Assembly: GCA_965203835.1 (NCBI GenBank)
Contig: OZ241919.1
Coordinates: 1,240,001-1,304,000 of the forward strand
Reading direction: 5' to 3'
Length of the DNA: 64,000 bases
Source: CBDCFV01 sp965203835
Lineage (GTDB): Bacteria > Chloroflexota > Dehalococcoidia > Lucifugimonadales > UBA3495
The stretch's first letter is position 1. The number at the start of each line of letters is the position of its first letter. The notes beneath the pieces are model-generated. The model made no database searches. It had not been told where the DNA came from and saw nothing but the letters and a program-made list of their open reading frames with translations. Below are positions 51,884-59,966 of this stretch, piece after piece. The translations under genes and the position numbers were made by a program.

Positions 51884-53536
51884 ATGCCGGAAATGACCGG
51901 CGCCCAAGCGTTAGTCCGGTCGTTGGCCCGCAACGGCGTGGAGGTGGTGTTCGCCCTACCCGGCGTCCAGATTATGGACGCCTTCGACGCCATCTACCAG
52001 GAACCGGGCATTCGCTTGATTACCGCCCGCCACGAGCAGACCGTGGCCTATATGGCCGACGGCTACGCCCGCACAACCGGCAAGCCGGGGGTGGGACTGG
52101 TCGTTCCCGGCCCGGGGGCGCTCAACGCCACGGCTGCCCTGGGCACCGCCTACGCCACCTCGTCGCCGGTGCTGCTGGTGTGCGGGCAGATTGAAACGTA
52201 TAACCTGGGCAAGAACCGCGGCGCCCTGCACGAGATAAGTGAGCAACTGGACGTTTTCGAACATATCACCAAGTGGCGTCACCGCGCCGAAGCGGTGGAA
52301 GAAATACCGGAGATGGTCCAGACGGCCATGCAACACCTCACCACCGGCAGGCCGCGACCCGTGGAAATCGAAATCCCTTGGGACGTGCTGCCCTCCACGG
52401 CGACCGCGGAACTGCTGGAGGGCGAAGTCTACGCCAAGACGCCGCCGGAACCGTCACAGGTCCGCGGGGCGGCCCAACTGCTGTCTGAAGCCCGCCGCCC
52501 GGTAATCTGGGCCGGCGGCGGGGCCCGCGAAGCGGACCTGTCCGAAGAGCTCCTGGAACTGGCCCGTACGCTCAACGCCCCGGTGATCACCACGCCTCAG
52601 GGAAAGGGCGCCATACCCGAGGACGACCCGCTGTCCGTCGGCTGTTTTTACTACGCCCACGGGCCCGGCTACCTGACGCTGCCCCAAGCAGACGTGATCC
52701 TGGCCGTGGGCACCCGCCTGCTCATTACGCCCAACGTTCCTTGGACGATCCAACCCCATCAAAAACTGGTCCACATAGACGCGGACCCCGAAGAAGTAGG
52801 GCGGAACTTCGAGCCAACCGTCGGCATTGCATCCGACGGCCGCTTGGGCGTCCAAGCATTGCTGGATGAGCTGAAAGACCGCTCCCGGAACAGCGAATGG
52901 ACGTCAAGCGACATCGCATCCATCCGCCAGGAGTCCGACCGGACAATCCGGGAGATGGCCCCCACCCAAGTGGGGATAATAGAGGCCATCCGCAAGGAAC
53001 TGGATGACGATGCCATCGTCGTCAGCGGCGTAACCAACATTGGATATTGGAGCAACCTGGCCTTGCCGGTGCTGAAACCCAGGTCTTACTTGACCTCCAG
53101 CTACTTCGCCACGTTGGGATTCGCCTTTCCTACCGCTCTCGGCGCAAAGGTGGGCAACCCCCACCGGCAGGTCGTCGCCATCACCGGGGACGGCGGGTTT
53201 GGCTATGCCGCTGGCGAGTTGGCCACGGCGGTGCAGGAGGGCATCAACGTGGTGACCCTGGTGTTCAATAACGAGATGCTGGGAGCGTCCCTGATGGAAC
53301 AGCGCAACCGATTGGAGGGCAGGATCATCGGCACCCAGCTTCACAACCCCGACTTCGCCCAATTGGCCGAGGTCTACGGGGCTATGGGCATCAAGCTCAC
53401 CAGCCACGACGAAGTGGGAGACGCGCTCAAGACAGCGCTCAAAGCAGACCGGCCGGTGGTCATAGAGGTTCCGATTCCCAACCTGATGCCGCCCTTCCAG
53501 ATTCCGCCGCCCACGGGTCAGGAGACCTCAGCGTAA
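51884..53536 (+). CDS. Thiamine-diphosphate enzyme, acetolactate-synthase-like
   Basis: 550-aa ThDP enzyme from the ATG at 51884 (CGAGGTGCATT upstream). ALPGVQIMDAFDAI, Glu51 in ARHEQTVAYMADGYAR, and GDGGFGYAAGELATAVQE...FNNEMLG are the conserved sites. The ALPG motif and divergence from the T-box-controlled IlvB suggest a catabolic decarboxylase or carboligase rather than the biosynthetic enzyme. Its stop overlaps the next start (TAATG). Confidence 0.85.
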   Translation: MPEMTGAQALVRSLARNGVEVVFALPGVQIMDAFDAIYQEPGIRLITARHEQTVAYMADGYARTTGKPGVGLVVPGPGALNATAALGTAYATSSPVLLVCGQIETYNLGKNRGALHEISEQLDVFEHITKWRHRAEAVEEIPEMVQTAMQHLTTGRPRPVEIEIPWDVLPSTATAELLEGEVYAKTPPEPSQVRGAAQLLSEARRPVIWAGGGAREADLSEELLELARTLNAPVITTPQGKGAIPEDDPLSVGCFYYAHGPGYLTLPQADVILAVGTRLLITPNVPWTIQPHQKLVHIDADPEEVGRNFEPTVGIASDGRLGVQALLDELKDRSRNSEWTSSDIASIRQESDRTIREMAPTQVGIIEAIRKELDDDAIVVSGVTNIGYWSNLALPVLKPRSYLTSSYFATLGFAFPTALGAKVGNPHRQVVAITGDGGFGYAAGELATAVQEGINVVTLVFNNEMLGASLMEQRNRLEGRIIGTQLHNPDFAQLAEVYGAMGIKLTSHDEVGDALKTALKADRPVVIEVPIPNLMPPFQIPPPTGQETSA

Positions 53537-53928
53537 TGGCCGCGGACACAACCCGCATAAGGCGTTATCGGGTCCAAAGCTTCCGCTTGCTTGATGATGC
53601 CTTGGGGCAGATGCGCGGCGGCAGGTGGGCCCGCTCCGAGGACCTGCTCTGGGGCAGCCTCACTCTGGCCATCAAGGCCGTCGCCCTAAGCCGGGGTGAG
53701 GAACTCGACGGTGATGAAGCGGTGCGGAGCTACGCCGCGCAACTGGGCCGGGAACACCGCGACCGCCGGATCCGGGACGCCTTCGAGCGGCTGGCCTCTT
53801 TCGGCGAGTCGGTGCAATCGATCAGGGAGTCCCGTTCCCGCATCGACCGGCTGTTCCCGATACTCGACGACGTGACTTCCGCCGTCGAACGACTATGGGA
53901 TATGGTGCCGGCGAATGACCGAGATTAA
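53536..53928 (+). CDS. PaREP1/HEPN-like small protein
   Basis: 130-aa helical protein with GRWARSEDLLWGSLTLAIKAVALSRG, matching the PaREP1-type pattern in which an E-x3-W-G motif lies in the second helix. Such proteins are related to HEPN folds and may bind nucleotides or RNA; role unknown. It overlaps the genes on both sides (1 nt and 14 nt), so it is tightly coupled to the ThDP enzyme and mtaB. Confidence 0.65.
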   Translation: MAADTTRIRRYRVQSFRLLDDALGQMRGGRWARSEDLLWGSLTLAIKAVALSRGEELDGDEAVRSYAAQLGREHRDRRIRDAFERLASFGESVQSIRESRSRIDRLFPILDDVTSAVERLWDMVPANDRD

Positions 53929-55321
53929 AGTGGTCGCCCCAAGGAGCGACCGGCGACCCACCGTAGCCATCAAGACCCACGGCTGCAAATTGAACCAAGC
54001 CGACAGCGACCTGCTGGCCCGGCAGTTCATGGACTCAGGCTACCGCATCGTATCGTCCGCAGCCGATGCCGACGTTTTCGTCCTGAACACCTGCACCGTC
54101 ACCGCCAACGCCGACGCCAAGGCCCGCCAAGCCCTGCGTGCGGCCAAGAAAGCCAATCCGCAAGCGGTTGTGGTCGCCACCGGCTGTTACGCCCAGTGGT
54201 CCAGCCAGCAGTTGGCGAAAATCGAGGGCGTGTCCCTAGTGGTGGGCAACACCGGCAAGGAACAACTGCCGTCAATGATCACCGGCCTGCTTGAGGAGGG
54301 GCAACTGACCACCGCGCCTATCCTGCCAGACCCAACCCTATCTCCGTTGCACCATTCCCGCGTCCCGTTACGTCATTCCCGCGAAGGCGGGAATCCACAA
54401 CCCGCGCCCGCGGCAACCCATCTCCCCTTCGCCGCTGGGCGACACCGGGCCATGGTCAAGATACAGGAGGGTTGCAACCAAGTCTGCGCCTACTGCATTG
54501 TGCCCAAGGTGCGGGGCCGCGAGCGCAGCATTCCCCCCGAGACGCTGGTGTCCCAGGTTAACCAGCGCGTGGGCGAGGGTTTCCGGGAAGTGGTGCTGAC
54601 CGGCACTCAACTGGGGACCTACGGCTTCGACCTCCCAGAGATGACCCTGACCCGGTTATTGGAGCGCATTCTCACCGAGACCGGAGTCGACAGGCTGCGG
54701 GTGTCGTCCCTGCAAGCCCATGAAATAGACCCGCCGTTGCTGGAGTTGTGGCACAACCCGCGCATGTGCCCCCACTTTCACATCCCGTTGCAAAGCGGCA
54801 GCGACGCCGTGCTGGAGCGTATGCGGCGCCGTTACACCACAGGCCGGTTCGCTGAAACCGTCGCATTGGTAAGAGACTCTGTCCCTGGCTGCGCGGTGAC
54901 CACCGACGTCATCGCCGGCTTTCCCGGCGAGGGCCGCACTGAATACCACGAAAGTCTCGCCTTCGCCCAAGCAATGGAATTCGCGGACATGCACATCTTC
55001 CCATACTCCTCCCGTCCGGGAACCTCGGCGGCCCACTTCGTTGACGACCTGCCGCCGTCGGAGAAGAAGGACCGGGTCGCCCGGATGATGGAAGTGGCCG
55101 AGAAGGGCTTCCGGGCCTTCCGCACCCGCCAGTTGGGGCATACCCGCCCGGTGCTCTGGGAATCGAAGCGCAGAGACAACGCCGGTACGACCTGGCGGGG
55201 GTTGACCGACAACTACATCCGTGTTTACGGAAAGACCGACCGGGACCTGAGCAACTCCATTTCCTTGGCCCGGCTCGAAGAGCTGGACCAGCGGGAGGTC
55301 GCCGTTCAACCTCTTTTGTAG
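53915..55321 (+). CDS. mtaB: MtaB-like tRNA methylthiotransferase with repeat insertion
   Basis: 468-aa radical SAM enzyme of the MiaB family, expected to add a methylthio group to t6A37 of tRNA. The N-terminal cluster cysteines are C24 (HGCKLN), C60 (NTCTV) and C91 (GCYAQ); the radical SAM cluster is C187/C191/C194 (GCNQVCAYC). Between them, residues about 143-166 are unlike the family and are coded partly by the dispersed palindromic repeat (RHSREGGNP, 153-161), inserted in frame. The loop lies just before the radical SAM domain, where an insertion could be tolerated. Overlaps the PaREP1-like gene by 14 nt. Confidence 0.88.
   Translation: MTEIKVVAPRSDRRPTVAIKTHGCKLNQADSDLLARQFMDSGYRIVSSAADADVFVLNTCTVTANADAKARQALRAAKKANPQAVVVATGCYAQWSSQQLAKIEGVSLVVGNTGKEQLPSMITGLLEEGQLTTAPILPDPTLSPLHHSRVPLRHSREGGNPQPAPAATHLPFAAGRHRAMVKIQEGCNQVCAYCIVPKVRGRERSIPPETLVSQVNQRVGEGFREVVLTGTQLGTYGFDLPEMTLTRLLERILTETGVDRLRVSSLQAHEIDPPLLELWHNPRMCPHFHIPLQSGSDAVLERMRRRYTTGRFAETVALVRDSVPGCAVTTDVIAGFPGEGRTEYHESLAFAQAMEFADMHIFPYSSRPGTSAAHFVDDLPPSEKKDRVARMMEVAEKGFRAFRTRQLGHTRPVLWESKRRDNAGTTWRGLTDNYIRVYGKTDRDLSNSISLARLEELDQREVAVQPLL
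54371..54397. repeat. Dispersed palindromic repeat inside mtaB
   Basis: ATTCCCGC (54375-54382), GAAG, GCGGGAAT (54387-54394), flanked by CGTC and CCA as in the copy at 42589-42608. It keeps the mtaB frame open. Confidence 0.85.
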
Positions 55322-55361
55322 TCCATCCAACCGGCGCCATCACCGTAATGGGAGCTACGCC

Positions 55362-56123
55362 ATGACCACCACTTCACCCGCGATGCTGCCCTACCGGATG
55401 GGAGGCCCCATCGACTATGCCAGCCTGGACTTCGACCCGGACGTATCGGAGCACCCGGAAGACGCTATGGACCAGAACGACGAAATGGACGAAATCCGCG
55501 GTCTGCTCAGGGCCCACTTCACCGACTTCGGCAGCCGTCCCGACGTTTTTCTCAGCCGCGAGACCAACATCTGTTACGACCCCAACAACCTCAACGTCCG
55601 AATTTCCCCGGATGTCTACCTGGCCTTCGGCGTCGACGCCCGGGCCATCCGGCCGCGCAAGCTGTACCTGCCCTGGGAGGTCGGCAAACCGCCGGATTGG
55701 GTACTGGAAATTGCTTCCGAGAGCACCGGGCAACGGGACGTGGACTACAAGCCCGGAATCTACGCCCGGATTGGCGTGCCTGAATACTGGCGGTTCGACC
55801 CCAGCGGCGGGGCATTCCACGGAAAGGCCTTGTCGGGCCTGCTGCTGACCGATGGGGTTTACCGGGAAGTCGAGCTGACCACCGGACCCGACGGCATCCT
55901 CAAGGGGTACAGCCCAGTGCTGGGGTTGAGCCTGTGCTGGGACGAGGGTTGGCCCCGGTTCTACGACCCGGCGACCGGGACCTACCTGGAGGGGTGGCGG
56001 GAGGAGGCAGCCGCCCGCGCCGCCGCCGAGGCACAGCGGGACGCCGAAGCCGAAGCTCGGGACGCCGCCGAGGCCGAAGTGCGCCGGCTACAGGAACAGC
56101 TTCGTCGTCTCCAATCCGAATAG
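55362..56123 (+). CDS. Uma2/DUF820-like nuclease-fold protein
   Basis: 253-aa protein. The PD-(D/E)XK core is seen as RISPDVYLAFG (about 78-88) and PPDWVLEIASEST (about 110-122). A C-terminal coiled coil rich in Ala, Glu and Arg (about 205-250) follows a YDPATGTYL linker. Uma2 genes are abundant in cyanobacteria and Chloroflexota and often lie near mobile DNA; their role is unclear. No adjacent restriction partner is present. Confidence 0.82.
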   Translation: MTTTSPAMLPYRMGGPIDYASLDFDPDVSEHPEDAMDQNDEMDEIRGLLRAHFTDFGSRPDVFLSRETNICYDPNNLNVRISPDVYLAFGVDARAIRPRKLYLPWEVGKPPDWVLEIASESTGQRDVDYKPGIYARIGVPEYWRFDPSGGAFHGKALSGLLLTDGVYREVELTTGPDGILKGYSPVLGLSLCWDEGWPRFYDPATGTYLEGWREEAAARAAAEAQRDAEAEARDAAEAEVRRLQEQLRRLQSE

Positions 56124-56240
56124 CCGGTCTTGCTCACGTTGGGGCTACTCATACCCTCACCACCCGCCGGTACTGCCGTATATGAATACCATCGCCGTTG
56201 AGAATACCTGATGCAGATGCACGCGATGCTTGGCTGACGC

Positions 56241-56279
56241 AAAAAGGCGGCCCGCCCCCAAGTAGAGGGACGGGCCGCC
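56241..56279 (-). terminator. Terminator of the MBL-fold gene
   Basis: GGCGGCCCG (56246-56254) pairs with CGGGCCGCC (56271-56279). Read on the minus strand the stem is followed by TTTTT (56245-56241). Confidence 0.8.
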
Positions 56280-56333
56280 GCACAGGTCTCCCCTATTCCG
56301 GCCTTGGGCCAGAACCCGGCGAGGTGTCCGATA

Positions 56334-57164
56334 TTACAGTTCCACCGGCCTCAGGTAACCCATGTCTCCCTTGCGCTCCAGGTAGCCGGCGCGCACGTCG
56401 TGTCCGTGGGAGAAAACCAGAAGCCACCCCTGCTTCTCCGCCTGCGCCAATATGTCCCGCTTGCGTTCCAAGGTAACCTCGGGCGACCTGTCGAAAGCGG
56501 AGATGACAGCCAGGTTCAGGTGATGCGGCGTGGGAACCAGGTCCCCAAGGAACACTATCCGTTCGCCGCCGTGGTTCACCATGACCATCTGATGCCCTTT
56601 GGCGTGGCCGTCGGTGACGATCACGTTCAGTCCGGGCATGACCTCAGTGTCGCCGTGAAGCATTTCCAGTTGGCCTCGTTCATCGATTGGCATGAAGTTG
56701 TCCGCCCTGTGGCTCACGTGGCACCGTTCGTTGGGATTGCAGGCCTCGTCCCAGCAAGCCTCTTGTACGTAGTACCTGGCCTTTGGGAACGTGGGAACGA
56801 TGTTCCCCACCCGGTCCAACCGGGTGCAACCGCCGCTGTGGTCGAAATGAAGATGAGTAAGTATTACTGCGTGAATGTCCTTGGGCCCCAGGCCCAAGCC
56901 TTTGAGACCCTTCAGCAAGCGGCTGGGCACCAGCCCCAGGCTCTCCTTGTCGTTGTCGATGTCTTTCGAGCCCACGCCGGTGTCCACCAGCACGTTCTGT
57001 CCGCCCAATTGAAGCAACAGGCAGTTGAGACCCAGGGTCATGCGGTTCTTGCGATCGGTTACCACACTGTTCTCCCAAGCCATCTTGGGCACCTGCCCGA
57101 ACATGGAGCCGCCATCCAACTTGATGACTCCGTCGCTTATTACCTTGACAGCCGTCGACATCAT
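56334..57164 (-). CDS. MBL-fold metallo-hydrolase
   Basis: 276 aa from the ATG at 57164 (GGGGGTTAAG upstream). The HxHxDH motif is in LTHLHFDHSGG, with further ligands in TDGHAKGH and VFSHGHDV. Quorum-quenching-lactonase or glyoxalase-II-like hydrolases share this pattern; the N-terminal MFGQVPKMAWE segment resembles lactonase-type members, but the substrate is not certain. A terminator lies downstream. Confidence 0.85.
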   Translation of the reverse strand: MMSTAVKVISDGVIKLDGGSMFGQVPKMAWENSVVTDRKNRMTLGLNCLLLQLGGQNVLVDTGVGSKDIDNDKESLGLVPSRLLKGLKGLGLGPKDIHAVILTHLHFDHSGGCTRLDRVGNIVPTFPKARYYVQEACWDEACNPNERCHVSHRADNFMPIDERGQLEMLHGDTEVMPGLNVIVTDGHAKGHQMVMVNHGGERIVFLGDLVPTPHHLNLAVISAFDRSPEVTLERKRDILAQAEKQGWLLVFSHGHDVRAGYLERKGDMGYLRPVEL

Positions 57165-57964
57165 CTTAACCCCCAAACCCTTAAACCTAGCATTGTGTTC
57201 ACCCTCCCCGCCGATGAAGTCCCGTCATCAGAAAAATAAAAATTATGACAATCTCTCTATAATGAAAACCCACATGAGGGGTCGCCTGAATTCAGGGACG
57301 CCGGTTGACGGGGTTCCGCCGTACAAGACGAGCGGTCGATCTAATAAGACCCTGCATGTTTATAGTTGTTCTATTGATTTGAAAGCGTTTCACCTCCTCT
57401 CCTTCTTGATACAACCGGGCCCCAATACAACCGGACCTCGCCGCCCACCTGGATATGCCAGCCTCGCCAACCCGTCATTCCCGATTCACGAGCCGTCATT
57501 CCCAAGCCCCAACCCGTCATTCCCGCGCAGAGCCTGCCCTCGTGGAGACGGGGGCGGGAATCCATAATTTCAGGCATCGACAAGTGGTTGTCAGCGGAAA
57601 CAGTTGATTTGAGCCAATTCCTTAAAGACCTGTGTTGTCAAGAGAATTTAGCATAAGTTTAAAACTAATTTTATATTTATTACATAATTCACAAGTTGTC
57701 AACCCTTGCTCCCTGGATGAAGAATTCTCCCGACCTACCCCTCAAGGTGTGAGCGGCAGGACTCCGATGCCGGGAACGTCCGAGTAGGCGGCATGACCTA
57801 TAGGAATAGACCTATCCCGCCTCAGCAGGTGAGCCGGACGTTGCCCATGCTAGACAGGACCGTGCCTGTGGATTGTCCGGCGTCGACCGTAGTAAGATGA
57901 TGCACGTGTTATAGCGTCAATGGCCCGAAACCATTGCCGAGCAAAGGCAGTTGAGTAGATCAGG
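57165..57964. other. Repeat-rich, AT-patchy intergenic region
   Basis: About 800 bases without a gene I can support. It holds a repeat cluster at 57473-57561, an AT-rich patch near 57640-57710, and a structured but unrecognised stretch at 57735-57900, where GCCGGACG and GTCCGGCG lie opposed and ATAGG/CCTAT forms a small stem. No tRNA or known RNA motif is evident. Confidence 0.5.
57473..57561. repeat. Compound repeat with CGTCATTCCC at 21-bp steps
   Basis: CGTCATTCCC begins at 57473, 57494 and 57515. The last copy opens a long palindrome, ATTCCCGC (57519-57526) with GCGGGAAT (57554-57561), whose inside carries the GCCTGCCCTCGTGGAGACGGGGG module. The same module lies inverted at about 82-103. 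Confidence 0.75.
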
Positions 57965-58177
57965 ATGATAGTGAAGATACCCTTGATGCTGGACCCGCAG
58001 CCAGAAGGCGGCTACACGGTCACCTCTCCGTTGCTGCCGGAACTGATCACCGAAGGTGACAGCATAGCCGAGGCTTTGACCAACGCGGAGGGCGCTTTTG
58101 CCGTGGTGGCGGAAATATACGAAGACCGGGGACAGCCGCTGCCGCCGGGCATCTACGTCAGCGATGCCACTGGTTAA
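57965..58177 (+). CDS. HicB-like protein without HicA partner
   Basis: 70-aa protein with the HicB-type sheet and helix: KIPLMLDPQPEGGYTVTSPLLPELITEGDSIAEALTNAEGAF in outline. No recognition helix follows, so it is only the truncated RNase-H-like part. No hicA-like gene lies within 1 kb. Ribosome binding site weak (AGATCAGG). It may be a solitary antitoxin relic or a stand-alone regulator. Confidence 0.6.
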   Translation: MIVKIPLMLDPQPEGGYTVTSPLLPELITEGDSIAEALTNAEGAFAVVAEIYEDRGQPLPPGIYVSDATG

Positions 58178-58332
58178 GCGTCCATAACGCAATCCATAGC
58201 GCCTAAACAGGGCCACACGAGCAACGCGCCCGATGCCGTGCCCCATGACGGCGGGCGTCGCTGTCAGTCTGCCCGATGCCCACGCTGCCGCCAGTGGAGG
58301 ACGTTACCCCGCCAGATTCGATTCTGACGGGA

Positions 58333-58740
58333 TCAGCGCTTTTTTGACGTGGCTTCACACCTAGTCAGACTGGTTCCATGAACCCCACTATCCCCACCAC
58401 TATGGGGGAAACCTTTTCTGAGCGCCACGTCGTATAAATTGTTAGGGAGGCATCCGGTGAGGCTTGGGTGGCCCTTGAAAGACAGCACCTCCAGCTTGGT
58501 CAGCTTCTCGATTCCGGACGGGATCTCCCCACTCAATCCACCTTTGAGACCTGGTGCGGTCAAATCCAGGTATGTCAGATTTGACAAATTCCACAATTCG
58601 GGCGGTATTGGGCCACCCAGTGAGTTGTTCCCAGGTATTTCCAAGCGTGTTAAGTTGGCGAGCTCACCCAACTCAGATGGGATTTCCCCGCTTAACTTGG
58701 TCTGGTGAAATCTCAACACTTCTAGATTTGCTAGGTTGCC
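58333..58740 (-). pseudogene. C-terminal fragment of IS-split LRR gene
   Basis: The minus strand encodes GNLANLEVLRFHQTKLSGEIPSELGELANLTRLEIPG and further leucine-rich repeats, ending in a non-repeat tail (EATSKKR). It has no ribosome binding site of its own; it is the separated 3' part of the gene at 59946-62735. Joining the two parts across the insertion site restores a continuous frame. Confidence 0.9.
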
Positions 58741-58742
58741 TA

Positions 58743-58769
58743 GTACCGGGTCAAGCCGGTAGTGTCAGG
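58743..58769 (+). repeat. Left terminal inverted repeat of the IS
   Basis: Begins GTACCGGGTCAAG and ends AGTGTCAGG; the inner nine bases match the right end exactly. Confidence 0.8.
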
Positions 58770-58836
58770 CATGTCTTCCGATGAAGGGTGATGCTATCTT
58801 TGGGCAGGGGATTTGTGTTGGGTGAGGTGGGCGTTC

Positions 58837-59966
58837 ATGGTTCAGGAAAAGTATGAGGTTCAGCTCTCATCGCAGGAAAAGGGGCAGCTGCGGAGAATGA
58901 TCCGGTCGGGCAGGAGTTCGGCCCAGGCAATCACCCGTGCCCGCATTCTGCTCAAGACAGACGAGGGCTGGACCGCCGCTCAGGTGGCCGCCGCTCTGGA
59001 CATCTCGGAGCGCACGGTGTTCCGCGCCAAGCGGCGATATGCCGAGGAGGGGTTGGACCAGGTGCTGCATCGCCGTAACCAGGTCAACCGGTACCGGAAG
59101 CTGGACGATCGGGCAGAGGCCCACCTCATCGCCCTGGCCTGCAGCTCGGCCCCCGAGGGTCAGGATCACTGGACGTTGCGCGCCCTGGCGGGCAAGACCG
59201 TGGAACTGGGATTGGTGGAGTCGTTGTCCCACGAGACGGTGCGGTTGCGTCTGAAAAAAACACGCTCAAGCCGTGGCGCAAGAAACAGTGGTGCATTCCC
59301 AAAGTGAGCGCCGACTTCGTGGCCCACATGGAGGACGTGCTGGATCTCTACGCCGAACCCTACGACCCGGAAAGGCCGGTGGTCTGTTTTGACGAGACCT
59401 CCACACAGTTGCTGGCAGACATCAGCGAACCTCTACCCGCCAAGCCCGGAAGGTTGAGGCGGGAGGACTACGAGTACCTGCGTGCGGGAACCCGCAACCT
59501 GTTCCTTACCTGCGAGCCCTTGGCGGGCTGGCGGCATGTGGAGGTGACGGAACGGCGCACCATGCAGGACTTCGCCCATCAGATGCGCTGGCTGGTGGAT
59601 GAGGCTTACCCCGGTGTTCCGGTAATCCGAGTGGTCCTGGACAATTTGAACACGCACCGGATGGCGTCCCTCTACGAGACCTTTCCACCGGCTGAGGCGC
59701 GTCGCATAGCCAAGCGCCTGGAGTTCCACCACACCCCCAAGCATGGCAGTTGGCTGAACATGGCCGAGATTGAGTTCAGCGTACTGGCCCGGGCCTGTCT
59801 CAAGGGCCGCAACCCTGATGAATGCGCCCTGAAAAGGAATATCAGCGCTTGCGAGGCGGAGCGAAATGCCATGGGAGCCACCATCAACTGGCGTTTCACC
59901 GCCAAGGACGCCAGAACCAAACTCCGCCGGCTATATCCTGACACTTCAGCTTTGACTCAACACTAG
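58837..59966 (+). CDS. IS630 transposase, two reading phases joined by -1 frameshift
   Basis: First phase 58837-59307: helix-turn-helix N-terminus (SGRSSAQAITRARILLKTDEG...AAALDISERTVFRAKRRY). Second phase 59304-59966: DDE domain with FDETSTQLL (first Asp), VVLDNLNTH (second Asp) and HHTPKHGSWLNMAEIEFS (Glu). The natural junction sequence HETVRLRLKKNTLKPWRKKQWCIPKVSADF is obtained if the ribosome or polymerase slips by -1 on the run of seven A at 59254-59260, giving about 376 aa. The stop TAG uses the duplicated TA plus the next G of the target. Confidence 0.88.
59937..59963 (-). repeat. Right terminal inverted repeat of the IS
   Basis: Reverse-complement reads GTGTTGAGTCAAAG...AGTGTCAGG, pairing with the left end. 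Confidence 0.8.

Larger units (their letters stand above)
58743..59963. mobile_element. IS630-family insertion sequence (1221 bp)
   Basis: Bounded by TA duplications (58741-58742 and 59964-59965) within CTAG, the preferred IS630 target. Ends are imperfect 27-bp inverted repeats (19 of 27 positions match). The element contains one two-phase transposase gene. It interrupts the LRR lipoprotein gene. Confidence 0.9.

Noticed and set aside
57735..57900. Possible tRNA or structured RNA
   Set aside because: Short complementary segments exist, but no T-arm or anticodon arm pattern and no known RNA motif could be found.
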